The translations under genes were made by a program, and so were the position numbers. Positions 22,149 through 33,953 of a DNA stretch of 64,000 bases are shown here, piece after piece (positions within the stretch are counted from its first letter, which is position 1; each line of letters begins with the position of its first letter). The stretch spans positions 2,294,001 through 2,358,000 of the forward strand of contig CM018694.1 of assembly GCA_009363875.1 (NCBI GenBank), in the 5' to 3' direction. The DNA is from Mikania micrantha (Eukaryota > Streptophyta > Magnoliopsida > Asterales > Asteraceae). Below the pieces are notes generated by a model. The model was given only the letters and a program-made list of their open reading frames with translations, did not search any database and was not told the origin of the DNA.

Positions 22149-22160
22149 GCTCTGATACCA
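22149..22160 (-). other. Primer binding site of copia A
   Basis: GCTCTGATACCA is separated by one base from the LTR start TGTTGG at 22162. Its reverse complement matches the initiator tRNA-Met 3' end. Confidence 0.9.
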
Positions 22161-22161
22161 C

Positions 22162-22651
22162 TGTTGGTTTGGTGAAACCGTTCAGGATCGAAATACAAGC
22201 TCTACAAACTATCTACTATGTGCGGAATCCATAGTTGATATGTATAAAACTCAAGAACACAAGCAATTCAATAAAAACTTCTTGTATTATCAACAAATGA
22301 TTACAAGATCACTCAAAACTAACAAACTTCTCACACAGAGAATTTCAGCAGATCTCTAAAAGCACTCAGCAAAAGTCTACTGAAATAACAAACACAACAA
22401 CTATTTATAGTTACAAAACCAGCGAACCTTAGGTTCGTGAGCCGAACCCTAAGGTTTGCTAAACGAACCTTTAGGTTTGACAGACGAACCTTATCAAGGT
22501 TATAGGTTCGCCAAACCTTTAAACACAATAGGTTCGCCGAACCTGTCTAGGTTCGTGGGCCAAACGAACCTTGACAAACCTAGCCGAACCCTTTACAATT
22601 CAAAATAAATACAACTTTTGAATAGCAAACAATTTCAAATATGCACTAACA
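22162..22651 (-). repeat. 5' LTR of copia A (right)
   Basis: It is 490 bp, nearly identical to 9146-9635, and followed by the target duplication TTTTC. It carries the promoter that would act in this copy, with the TATA box at 22402-22409 and the GGTTCG cluster upstream of it on the minus strand (22420-22590). Confidence 0.93.
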
Positions 22652-23479
22652 TTTTCACAATCCTGTATTGATTTCATGTTGTTTGAAATTTATAAGTATA
22701 AGTTGTAGACTTTCGTGTGTGGGTAGGTGTTAGCCCCAAAGTGGTTAACACTCGCGAGTCTCAGTCCTCATTCGGCCCCATGTATTTGTTATGATTTTTA
22801 CATGCTCATTCATTCGTTGACTTAATGCTTGAATTCACTAGTTAAAACATTCAACTACATGGTTTAGGTTTATGGACCTAAGTCCATAATTTTTGCCATT
22901 TCTTTGTAATAGTTTAGTTTGGTAGTTCAATACATATTATTCCAATTAAATGGATTCAAAGTGTTAGATTTTTCTCATTAACCACGTGGCCGAAAATGGG
23001 ACTAGTTTTAGGCCGAAATGATCGAAATGGTTCATGTACTAAGATTGGGCCTAGGGAGTCTCGTGGGTTAAAGCAATTGCTATGGGCCGAGTCACAAAAA
23101 TAATGGGCCGTAAGTGTGCATGTGGCCGTTTTAGTTTAAACATGGGTCAATACAACCCGGTGTTGGGCCTGTGACCCCAATGGGCCAAATAACTAGCTTC
23201 CTACACCTTTGGGCAGAATTAGTGGGCCTTGGGCCCAATTGATTATATGATTGAGTATGTGGGCCGAAACAAGGAAATGGGCCATGGCTGGGCCTAAAAT
23301 TTCTTTGGGCCAGTTAAGGGTTGTTCTAGACTAGATTATTCAGGTGGGTCATATGTATATATGGGTTGAACAAAAGAAATCCTTGGGCCATGTAAAGAAA
23401 TGTTGGGCTGCTTAGATCTGACTGGGCTGTACATGGACTAGGTGGCTGGTGACTGGTCTAAACTTCCATTCTCATGGCA

Positions 23480-24060
23480 GCAGCGAACCTTGAGTTTGCT
23501 TGGTAATAGGGTTCGGTCCCCACTTAGCCTCACGAACTTATTAGTGACCCTCATAGGTTCGTTCATGTCACCGCACTAACAGGTTCGGCAACAGGGACTT
23601 GAAGGTTCGTTGATGGGTGTTAGCGAACCCTAGGTTCGGCTGTGGGAGTCGCCGCTCAGGGTTCGTGGTTTTCCCCAGGTGTTAGGTTCGTTACTCCACG
23701 CTTCAGCCATGGGAGGTTCGTAGTATTGCAGGTCTAACAGTAGGTTCGTCCCCCATGAGAGACAAAGGTTCGTGGCACACGATGGGGTTCGACTGGTTGA
23801 TAGGGTTTGGCTGCATGCATAAGTTCGTGAGCATGGCACAACAGCAAGGTTCGGCTGATGTAGGCTGGAAGGTTCGGCCACTACCTTCCTCACGAACCCA
23901 TGGTTCGTGGCAAAAGGGTTCGCCAGTGCCCCAAAGGTTCGTCTACAGGAATGAAGGGTTCGGGGAGCGGCTAGGTTCGTGGTTCTCCACATCAAAGGTT
24001 CGCCCAGCACAAGGCAGAAGGTTCGGCCGCCCACACCTCTCGACGAACCTGTTGCAGCCC
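23480..24060. repeat. GGTTCG cluster inside gypsy LTR C
   Basis: I count about twenty GGTTCG and four CGAACC in roughly 580 bp. It is the same hexamer that fills the LTR and leaders of copia A and B, here in an unrelated gypsy LTR. On the minus strand it lies 400-1,000 bp downstream of the LTR's TATA box, so it would be transcribed. Confidence 0.9.
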
Positions 24061-24452
24061 GTCTTTCTCATCAACCTCGAACAGTTGCCGGTCAACTCCA
24101 CTGGTTGTGTTGTGTCATGAGGGTGTCTCGAAGGTATAGGGTGTTCGTAGTATGGCCTAGAACCGGTTAAACATGATGGATCGAATAATTATACATGAAA
24201 ACCCTATTTCTCGTGATTTTCTCTTGCTCATACCTCAGATTTCAATGGCCAAAGCTTCAGATCTGCTGTACTTCCTTGTAGAGGAGGTCGAGAGCTACGC
24301 GTGGACACCAAGAACGCCCGATTTCATCCACAAACGAGTGAGATACGAAGGATTGAAGGTTGAAATCTAGTGAGAAGGGAGAGGTTCGGGAATAGGGTTG
24401 TAGAGAGAAAGATAGCTGATGAGAATGAGGGAAAAAACCTCATTTGGTGCTT

Positions 24453-24458
24453 TTATAC
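24453..24458 (-). promoter_or_regulatory. TATA box of gypsy LTR C
   Basis: The minus strand reads GGGTATAAAAGCACC, about 630 bp inside the LTR from its TG start. Equivalent CTATAAAAGCC boxes lie at 35542-35547 in LTR D and 44164-44169 in LTR B, followed in B and G by pyrimidine patches (CTCTCTCTTTC type). Confidence 0.65.
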
Positions 24459-25086
24459 CCTCGGGGTATTTGGGTTCGTTTCGGTTGCTCGGTTCGCGTT
24501 TCCGTTGCGTTTCCGTAACGTGACACATATTTTATTTGTTTTAAACAAAAGATTAGTTATTTTAATTATTTTGATGAGTTTCAAAATTGTAAAACATTAT
24601 TTATTTTATTTTATTAATTTACTTGCCGTTCGTGTCGTGTTTCGTTTTCGTTTCGTCAGAAAACGTCACTTACGCGCGTTTTCGTACAGAGCGCTAACTG
24701 TATGAATACAATCGTACGTTTCACTTTCTGATTATGTTCTCTACTTTTTAGTCATCATTTCAGATCGTTAAACTATTAGATCTATTCGTACAGATCGTCA
24801 CCTATACGAATAATTCGTCGGTTTGGCATTCCGTAACAATAATTGTTATGGTTTTGTTCTGTTTATCTTCACGTACGTTTATACATAATAGCATCAAATC
24901 AAATACATGTGTACCTGTTCAGTGTTGTCTGACGTGTTTCTGACTGTTAAACCATAAAGTTTAAATCAGATTTCAGACAACTGCAAAATAGTTTAGTGTT
25001 AAGCATCATGTAGTTTGTACTTGGGTTACTGTTCAACTTACTGTGCAACTTACTGTTCCGGTAACGATTCCGGCACAGATGTTACA

Positions 25087-26526
25087 CCGAACCAGCTCAT
25101 TCGGTGAATGACAGTGTCGAAAGGACAAGTCAGTCGAATGAGTCATTCGGCGAATGGCTCATTCGCTTGACTTAGTCATTCGCTAGGGCGTTCATTCGGC
25201 GAATGACTTCATTAGTAGAGTCATTCGCCCGAATGGGTCTTTAACCATACTCAAACATTAATAATCCTAATCAAACACATATACTCAATAATAAACATTA
25301 AGAATCAATATAGAAAGACAACTTTCATTAAAATCATAAACTTTACATAATGGATAATACAAAATTGAACTAGAGACATTTAATGCATCTACAAAGCATT
25401 TAAGTAATATATAATTTAAGGAAAATAATTTACACATGCTTCTCAGCCCCGCATTTGTAAAACAAAAATGTTTAGAAAAGGGGCAATGAACTCACTTGTG
25501 TTGTAGCTCTTATGATTCAACTAAGAAAATATGCACGCTGGTTTGTTGTAAATTGGGTATCTTCAGCACCTGTGTTGATTTATTATGATTCAAATACGAT
25601 AAGTATTTATATTTTGACGTATATAGGGTTTAGGTCTCGGCGTGCAACTATGTGTCCTATATACTTACTAATGTGTTACTCGAATTCTCTAATTATTCTA
25701 TGTTGCATACCCTCTATGAACCCTTATCCGTTAGTTAATAACAACTAAACCTTATTTATATAAGGTTTGTACTAATAATCTACATGACATTTTAAATAAA
25801 CCATCATTTATAAAATCCTCTTTAAATTGTAGAATATTAAATTTAGAAATCCTTTAAATTACTTTTGAAAACATTTTAATAGGAAAAATTTATAAGTCAT
25901 TATATTTTAGTAAAAAAATAAGTTATTTTTATGAAAAGTATAAATTAAACTTGTTAGAACTTAAGTTAATCTTACTTGATTAACTCCAAGTCCCTCATTA
26001 GATCTTTGTTACGACGGTGATCCGTGTGTATACCTTACATTAGATCATTCAAATTTGAACAATCTAAGTTGGTCATACAATGGCATGAAACTACTAAATG
26101 TTAAGTGTTGACTCATATAGTCAACTCATTCATACTTAGTTTCTTTGACCCCAATTTTCTCCCTTAGTGATTTAGTTCGTTTGACACTCTCCATGTACTT
26201 AGCTTATTTGTTTCCACAAAACCCTAGTATTTGATTTGCATCCATTCGGCTAACATACTAAGTTTCATCTAATTAACTATCCTTGATTCCTAACCTTTAT
26301 ATCACTCACAACCCATGGGTGATAGTCCCATTTGATGACTAAACTTGAATTTATATGTTTAAAATGATTTAGAAATATTGAATGTTGAAAACTATTAGGT
26401 TTGATGATCCCAAAATCGGCTAACAATTCAAAATAGTCAACTTGGACCAATTTTTATGTTAACAATTTTACTTTGTATTTCATTAAGCAAACTTAGGTGT
26501 TTTAAGCCCAATTGATTACATGAAAC
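25087..26526 (-). mobile_element. Gypsy LTR D, left segment, with CGAATG cluster
   Basis: The stretch ACATGCTTCTCAGCCCCGCA followed by AAAAATGTTTAGAAAAGGGG near 25433-25482 matches LTR G (54768 on). At 25090-25235 several CATTCG/CGAATG hexamers occur, including the perfect 15-bp palindrome CGAATGAGTCATTCG at 25135. Whether that cluster belongs to LTR D itself or to DNA next to it is uncertain. Element C appears to have inserted here, since its LTR ends at 25086. Confidence 0.6.
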
Positions 26527-27006
26527 TGTTGGTTTGGTGAAACCGTTCAGGATCGAATCACAAGTTCTACAAACTATCAACTACGTGCGGAATCCATAGT
26601 CAATATGTATAAAAGTCAAGAACACAAGCAAATCCATAAACACATCTTTGATTATCAACAAATGATAACAAAAATTCACTCAGAATTACAGACTTCTCAC
26701 ACAGAGAGAATCAGCAGATCTATCCCAAAGTTCTACTGAAAAAACAAAAACAACTTCTATTTATATAACAGACCAGCGAACCTTAGGTTCGTCAGCCGAA
26801 CCCTAAGGTTCGCTGAGCAAACCCTTAGGTTTGCAAGCCGACTATCTCAAGGTCATAGGTTCGCCGAACCTATCAACACAATAGGTTAGCCGAACCTGCC
26901 TAGGTTCGTGGGCCAGACGAACCTTGACAAACCTTTAGACGAACCTTTACAAAATCAAAATAAATACAACTTTTGAATAGCAAACAATTACAAATATGCA
27001 CTAACA
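26527..27006 (-). repeat. 3' LTR of copia B (left)
   Basis: It is the same LTR family as copia A, with a TATA box reading TATATAAATAG on the minus strand (about 26757-26767) and a CGAACC/GGTTCG cluster (26774-26945) upstream of it in the sense direction. Confidence 0.9.
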
Positions 27007-27037
27007 AACTCCCCCTAAATGTTTGCTATCAAAATCT

Positions 27038-29136
27038 TCATTCTTGATCTACAGCTTTGTCTTTAACACCGCTTGATTCTCCAACATCTTCAGTCACCAC
27101 ATTATCCACTGCTCGTATAACAACTGAGCGTGGAATCTTTGCAAGTCTTTCTGCCTTCAATCTATCATCTCTTTCATCTCTCTCCTTTTGCAATTGCATC
27201 AACTCAGTATAAAGATAATTCACATCATTCCAATTGCAACCAGAATGTATATGCAAAGTAAAACACATTCGTGCAATGGTTTGATATTGAATTGCCATAT
27301 CTTTGAAGCTCACACCATAATCATGAAATCCATCTTCAGCATATATCTGAGCTGAATCAAGCAAAATAATATCTTCTCTTGAACAATTAACAATCCATAT
27401 AGGATCAAGCATTCGAATCACCCTCCAGTCTTCATTTTGCTTCAATACAATCACACCTTCAGATGTTCTTTCATCATAAAACCAAAACTTGAAATACGGA
27501 TTCCAATCCTGTTCAACTTTCCAGAGTCTTGGTCTTTTGTAAACTGTTGGCTTCACATAATCTTTGAATCTTTCTCTGAACTGAGGAGATAACAAAATCC
27601 ATCCATATCTTGCCTCTTTCTTTAACAAACTCTCAAAGATCTCATTGTGTCTAGTTTGAATTGGCTTTATCATCTTTAAACGTGAAAGATCTTTACATTC
27701 AAATGCTGGAAGAGTCATCAGATCAGAAGCTTTGCCAAAATATTGACATCCATCAGTTCTTTTAACCACATAACATCCTTTACCTGGTAAGCTTCCTGAA
27801 ATATCATGATAATAACCATAACTGATAATATTTCCAATCATTTTAGATGTAGAACCAATCTTGAATTTCTTGACTTGTTTGGACAAATTCTCTGGATCTT
27901 TGTCTTCTATGCTTTCTTTCATTATCTTGAATACATGAAGATTATCAATAAAGTGCTTAGTCTCATCTTGAATCTCATTCCATAAATCCATATTTGTCTT
28001 CACTCTAATTGGATTCAAAGTAGTACTTGACATACTTCCAGCTTCAAAAATTTTCTTCATTGTATTCAAATTCAACAACTCTTCATCAATAACATCTTTA
28101 TCATTGTCAGATACATCATCATCTTCATCTTTTTCAAAATCAAATATCAAATCATTATCATCTTCTATAAAATCTTGAAAATCTTGAACTGAATAATCTC
28201 CAACAATCCCTCCTTCTTCTATCTCCTGATCCACTTGAATCTCAACAATGTTTCTCTGCAAGTCTATATCAGAATTCAGTTTAAACAAATCAAGAAACGT
28301 AGGCAAAGAATAATCAATAATCCCCTCAGGATATTCTATTAAATCCAAATCTTCAAACTTAACAGAATTACAATCCTTTGTCCTATCTGAAGCTACAGAA
28401 GAAACTGGTACAGCATCAGTAGAAACCTTTGGAGGAGTATAGACTATAATAGCCCATGTCACAGAATTCAAACTACCAGAACTTCCAGCAACTCCACTAG
28501 CATCACCACCTGCTCCACCAGCACCATCAAAATCAAAATCATCATGATGTTCATCAACATCGGTATCACCATAATCAACCTCTTCTTCTTCTTCTACCTT
28601 CTCCTCCTCTTCAATATCCAAATCTACTACCACTTTCTCAACTTTAGAACTTGAAGCTTCTGACTTTGTCATGTTTTTCTCCAACTCTCTTATCTTGATC
28701 CTTAAATCCATGTTCTCATTCTTCAACTCAACAATATCATCATATTGCATCTTAACAAAAAATTCTAACTCAGAAATTTTATCTTTCAACACTTTCTTCT
28801 CAGCAATCTCTTTTTCTTTCCACTTCATCATCAGATCCATTTGAGCTTTTAACTCATTCAGCCCAGAAGTAGATGAAGATGGTTTCTCAGCAACATCCCT
28901 TTCTTTTTCTTGCTTATATTCTTCAAACTCTTTAGACAAAGCAGATAATCTTCTTTTAATCTCTGAATCATCATAATCAGTGAAATTGATTTCTCCTAAA
29001 TCATCAAGTCCTGAAAATAAATCATCTCTAGGAATGGAATCCTGAGGAATAGAAGTCTCTGGCACTGAAGTAGATACAGTAGTAGCCTCCACAAAATATG
29101 GTGTAAAAGAAGCTACTTGTACAAACTCAGGAGTTT
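27038..29136 (-). pseudogene. Third gene of copia B, N-terminally deleted
   Basis: It aligns with residues of about 449 onward of the copia A protein (TPEFVQVASF onward): coiled coil, acidic segment and the whole C-terminal domain (KMIGNIISYGYYHD, WNPYFKFWFYDERTSEG, SGCNWNDVNYLYTELMQ). The N-terminal domain and both basic patches are gone. After the coiled coil there is a segment absent from copia A, an acidic EEEEKVEEEEEVD run and a Gly/Ala-rich stretch (roughly 60 residues). On its 5' side it is joined to mid-RT sequence at about 29137-29149. Confidence 0.88.
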
Positions 29137-29149
29137 GTAGTAGCCTCCA

Positions 29150-31133
29150 AACGTGCCTTGTTTCGAACAATCACGCCTCTATCGTCTCGCTTACACTTCA
29201 ACACCCACCTGGTGCCAATCTTCTTTTCACCTTTTGGTAAATCTACCAAATGCCATAGTCCAAGTTTCTGAAACTGATTAAGCTCCTCTTGCATGGCCTC
29301 CACCCAGGCAGGCTCAAGCAGGGCTTCAGTTACAGACTTAGGCTCAATCTGAGAAACGAATGCAGAATGCCTCCATAACTCTTGAGTCCCATGATTACGC
29401 TCCAACTCGACATACAAACTCTCCTCATTTGTAATCTGTCGCCTCGTCTGTACTCCAACAGACGGGTCTCCAATGATTTGCTTCACAGGGTGATTCACAT
29501 GTACTCTAGACACTGGCACTTGCGGGACTCCAACACCATGATCAAGATTTGTGATATTCTGATCTTCATCTTGATCTTGAGAAACAACATCTTCAAAAAT
29601 ATCCTGATCATCCTCCGATGACCAGTCATCATTAACAGCTTCTGAAGTGCCTTCCCCTGTTGGATGAGTATCTTCAGCTGGATGAGAAATTCCTGTATCT
29701 TCAGAATTTTGTAAATCGTATAACATCTGCAAGGAAATTTCATTATCAGAAACATGAGGAGACAAATTAAAAGACTCAAACAATGTATCATAATCAAATA
29801 ACCAATTTGGACCTTTGCCTTCTGGTATAGGTGTATGTCGTTGAACATCCACATTATACCAGAGTTCCACAATACCCGTGCGTTTGTTAAACACACGTTT
29901 ATTGGGTAGGCTGTACCCAAGAAAGAAACCTTCTTCAACTTTAGAGTTGAATTTAGCATCTTTCTTAAGCATAGTACATGGAGCCCCAAAAGGTTCCAAG
30001 TGTTCCAAATTTGGTTTTCGATTCTGAAGAAGTTCATAGCAAGTCTTATTGTGTCTCTTGACAATCAGCACTCGGTTGAGAGTAAAACAAGCGGTCGCTA
30101 CGGCTTCACTCCAGAATGTAATGGGCAGCTTTGAATCAGCAAGCATTGTCCTAGCAGACTCAATTAAAGTACGATTCTTTCTCTCAGCAACACCATTCAT
30201 TTGCGGTTCATACGGTGCACTGTATTGCTGCTGGATGCCCTTTGAATCACAAAATGCTTCCATGTTCTGATTCTTAAATTATATCCCATTGTCTGATCGA
30301 ACCCGCCGAACTCTCAATTTGTACAAAGTCTCCAACCTGTTCACAAGCAGAACAAAATTTTCATAAGTTTCAGATTTAAACTTTAAGAACATAACCCATG
30401 AAAATCTAGAAAAATCATCGGTCACTACAAAACAATATGATTCACCCCCAATACTCTTCACATTAATTGGTCCAAACAGATCCATGTGAAGAAGTTCTAG
30501 AGTTTTATCAATAGAAAAAACAGTTTTAGTCTTATGTGACCTCCTTTTCTGTTTGCCTTTCTTACACGAAACACACACATCAGGTAATTTGAAATGTTTA
30601 ACCGGTACACCATCAACCAAGTGATGGTGTACAAGATGATTCATCTTTCTGATGTGTATGTGACCCATTCTCCTGTGCCACAACCGAGTATCCTGCTCTG
30701 TGGCCTTCGACACCAAACACGTCTCAACTTTATTAACTGTCTCCGCCTTCGCCATGTCCAACACATACAGATCTTTACACCTGTCTGCAGTCATCAGAAT
30801 CCAGTCATCAGGAATTTGAATTCCTTGTTTGAGCACATAGCATTTCTTCTCATCAAACAAAACCTTGTAACCTTTATCACTTATCTGAGACACACTCAAA
30901 AGATTATTAGTTAACTCTTTGCAGTAATTCACATTGTCAAAGGAAACTTTACCATTAGTCAAACTATTACTCCCGGTAATTTGACCACCTTTGTCACCTG
31001 CAAAGTTAACATAACATCCGTTCATCTCTCGAAAATCTTCCAACAAACTAATCTCTCCTGTCATATGCCGTGAACATCCACTATCAACAATCCATCGACT
31101 GTTGATATGGCCCGTGAATGCCACCTGCACCAT
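29150..31133 (-). pseudogene. Copia B pol remnant: protease, integrase and start of RT
   Basis: The protease motif is WIVDSGCSRHMTG, then the HHCC site and integrase core. A stop replaces a Glu codon just after SDNG (near 30276), splitting the frame. The sequence ends after KCKRDDRGVIVRNKARL, about 25 residues into the RT domain, so YVDD and RNase H are absent. This copy cannot reverse-transcribe by itself. In the protease region it keeps the Lys codon that is TAG in copia A. Confidence 0.9.
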
Positions 31134-31152
31134 AAATTAAAACAAAATATGA

Positions 31153-33315
31153 TCAGTACGAAAAGGGATGACTCCTGCCATTCCGGCGTTGAGTCTCCCT
31201 GAACAGCCTCCTGCCATTCGATCTCAATGAACTACTTGAAGACCCCTCTTCCAAGTATTCGTCATTTCTCACATCAAATCTATCACCCGACCTGTATCTG
31301 GATTTCCAATAAGAATTAGAATTAAAATTTTGTTTTGAAAATCTTTTATGAGGAAAATTATCATAAAATTCATCATCAGATGATGATGACCTGTTCAAAA
31401 CTCTTTTACCTTTTTGTTGATTGTCAAAAACTTGTCTCTTATGAAATTGTTCATCCTTGACCCAGACACACTCAGGATCAAATTTCCTGAGAATTTTCAT
31501 CTCTTCCTCACTAGGCTTTACCCTCCTAGGATTCCCACTGGCATGGATCACACAATTGTCATTAACAGAAGTTTTCTTCTTGACTTTGTGATTTGGACAA
31601 TTAACAGAAATATGCCCTTTTCCTCCACAGGTGAAACCCTGTCGTGTTTCTCTTGGAGTAAAAGTATGAAATCTGTTACAATTGTCCATCTCACATTCAG
31701 CAATGACATGACCCAGTTTCCCGCATCTGTAGAATTTTCTTGATGACACTTTCTTTGGCTTTTCATCACACCCCTTAGATGATTCCAAAGACTTGGATGC
31801 TACAGATGGAGATAAAATCTTTTTCTTAAAAACAGTGACTTTAATTTTGTCATTCTTTTGATAAGTCTTTGATTTTCCCTTGTTTCCAACCCCACTCTTG
31901 TTAACCTTGTCAACAACTTTGACAAACTTCTTGTCAATCTTTTTAGAAAATTTCTCTGATTTTTGAAAAACTTTGCTTGACTCTCCTTTTTGTGTAGTTG
32001 AAGATTCAACAAACACAATTGGCTTGATAGTAGAAGTAGTCTTGACTTTTAGGTTTGATTTAGAAACAATCTTTTGTTTAGCCACTGAATTCCCCGCAGA
32101 TTTTACTTCAGATTTTGATTTCTGAAAAACTGGACTCTTCTTTTCAGCAGACTTTGCCTTTTGATGACCAATCATCCTTAGAATATCATCTGGATATTCT
32201 AAATCAGTGATATCCTCAATGATAGGAGCATCATTGTCAACAAAATCACTCTCATGATCAGATTCACTCTCCTTTAATGAAATAGGATCAACTTCTAAAT
32301 CCGGTTCAAGTTGTGGTCTCGGTGCAAAACTAGAAGGAGGTGGGACAGATTGAAAACCAATCCCAGAATTATCACGAGATCTTTGCATAGCCGCAAAATG
32401 ATCAATGACATATGCGGAATTCTGATAATTCTCAAGCTTGGCTTTGTTCAACTCAGCTTCAGCTTTTGCAGCCGATAACTCAACTTTCAACTTCTGAACT
32501 GAATCCAGATGCACAGAAACAGCGTGGTTATTCTGTAAAACCTTGATTTTTAAATCTTCATTCTCTTTATTAAGATCAATTATCTTCTTATCAAACGCCT
32601 TTTCATTTGAAATCAATTTCTTGTTTGCTTCTGTGCATACTCGTAGATCAGAAGTCAACTGTGAGTTCATCTCTACCAATGTCAAACCAGGTAGATTTTC
32701 TCTCAATATGAGCACCAAGGAGTTCCACTTATCTGGTAACGCATCAGCCAAACAATCAATCTTCTCATCTTCTGTGTACTCAATGCCATATTTCCTCACT
32801 TCAGTCAATAAATGTCTGTATTTGGTAATCAAGGCATCTAAAGTCTCATTTCCAATAATGTTAAAATTCTCAAACTCTTTTCTAATATCGGTAGCTTTCA
32901 TTTTCTTCAGATTTGTGCTTCCTTCAACTCTTGCCTTCAATGCATTCCACAGACTATAAGCAGTCTTGTGTTCATCAAACTGATGCAGAATTTGATTTGG
33001 AATAGCTTGACTCAATAACCAGTAAGCTTTCTTCTCCGAGTCATACTTTTTCCTCTCATCTACATCTAGCCTTTCCAAGAGTTGATACAAATCTGTTCCA
33101 ACTACCCTTGGTCTCTCATAAGGAGATAAGATTCGTTCCCATAAATTTGTATCTGTGCCATTAAGATGAGTTTCAAATCTTCCTTTCCAGTTGTCATAAT
33201 CAGCTAGATCCAATAGCTTTGGCACTTTGTTTGTACTACCCACTTCAGTTTCACTGATTAAGATGCTTTGAAGTTTGGAGTTCTGACTTGCCATCGATGC
33301 GTACATGTCAGACAT
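31153..33315 (-). pseudogene. Copia B gag with in-frame internal deletion
   Basis: The capsid region matches copia A up to RENLPGLTLVE, then jumps in frame to MNSQLTSDLR. That removes about 850 bp, including the first CCHC knuckle and the region with the TAG seen in copia A. The two remaining knuckles have each lost their first Cys (FYRCGKLGH; GFTCGGKGH), so zinc binding is likely abolished. The frame nevertheless stays open for 720 codons. Confidence 0.88.
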
Positions 33316-33334
33316 AATTTCTAAATTTGTAAGC

Positions 33335-33690
33335 AGCGAACCTTTTCAGAATTTTCACTAGCCGAACCTTAAACGAACCTCAGCCGAACCTATAGACAAA
33401 AATTTGTCTTAGACGAACCTTTGACCTTCACGAACCCTTGAGTAGCGAACATTTGAGTTGCGAACCTTGAAACTCATGAACCCTTGCACAAACGAACCAA
33501 AAGTCTTACGAACCTTTGTCAAATCTTGTTCACGAACCTCAGCGAACCTCTAACGAACTATCACCAAAATATTGACGAACTATTTTGGCGAACCTTGCCG
33601 AACCTTCAGCGAACTATCAAACGAACCCTCTGAAAAACCAGAATATCAGCGAACCTTTGTCTTCAGCCAATCACAGGTTCGTCCCACGAA
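33335..33690. repeat. CGAACC cluster in the 5' leader of copia B
   Basis: About twenty CGAACC-type hexamers lie between gag and the primer binding site, as in copia A. Confidence 0.88.
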
Positions 33691-33940
33691 CCTGTAGCAA
33701 AAAATTTGAAAATTTTGGGAGGGAAATCTTCCAAAACTTCAGAAAATCCTTCTAAAACTTTACCAAAACACTTCTAATACTTCAATTGTTGTAATTCAAC
33801 AACAATTGATGAAGAAAAACGTCTCAAACACCAGAAAATCAATCAAGAAGAAAGTAGAAAGTAGCCATTGATGAACTTCATATCTTCAACTCTTCAATTG
33901 CTTGAAATCCTTGAATTTGTAGTGTAGAACTTCACCAAAC

Positions 33941-33952
33941 GCTCTGATACCA
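33941..33952 (-). other. Primer binding site of copia B
   Basis: GCTCTGATACCA lies one base from the LTR, identical in sequence and placement to copia A. Confidence 0.9.
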
Positions 33953-33953
33953 C

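Larger units (their letters stand above)
9146..22651 (-). mobile_element. Copia A: near-complete 13.5 kb SIRE-like Ty1/copia retrotransposon with an extra 3' gene
   Basis: LTRs of 490 bp bound it on both sides, differing at two positions. A perfect 5-bp target duplication, TTTTC, lies at 9141-9145 and 22652-22656. In the sense (minus) direction the order is LTR, primer binding site, CGAACC-rich leader, gag, protease-integrase-RT-RNase H, 2.1 kb spacer, 1,092-codon third gene, polypurine tract (CCCCC on the + strand near 9640), LTR. Copia elements are commonly about 5 kb and SIRE types 9-12 kb, so this is long. Two nonsense codons (gag and protease) argue that this copy cannot make a full set of proteins, although the LTR identity makes it a recent insertion. 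Confidence 0.93.
7022..25086 (-). mobile_element. 5' LTR of gypsy element C (about 4.5 kb), split by copia A
   Basis: The + strand reading starts TGTCACACCCCGAGCCGGCGG next to the primer binding site and ends GGCACAGATGTTACA at 25086. The same two ends bound the LTRs of element G. Removing copia A and one target duplication (9146-22656) leaves about 4,550 bp. The LTR holds tandem TATA cassettes, several repeat arrays and a GGTTCG cluster (separate entries). The + strand stretch 22657-23480 is repeat-rich, with many GGGCC motifs and no coding sequence. Confidence 0.85.

Noticed and set aside
23480..24060. GGTTCG as Pol III B boxes or tRNA T-loops (consensus GGTTCGANNCC)
   Set aside because: Most copies are followed by GGC, TGG, TCT or similar rather than A-N-N-C-C, and no A boxes or tRNA folds accompany them.
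23630..24120. Open frames on both strands in the GGTTCG cluster
   Set aside because: High local GC and the repeated hexamer remove stop codons; the products are not protein-like and lie inside an LTR.
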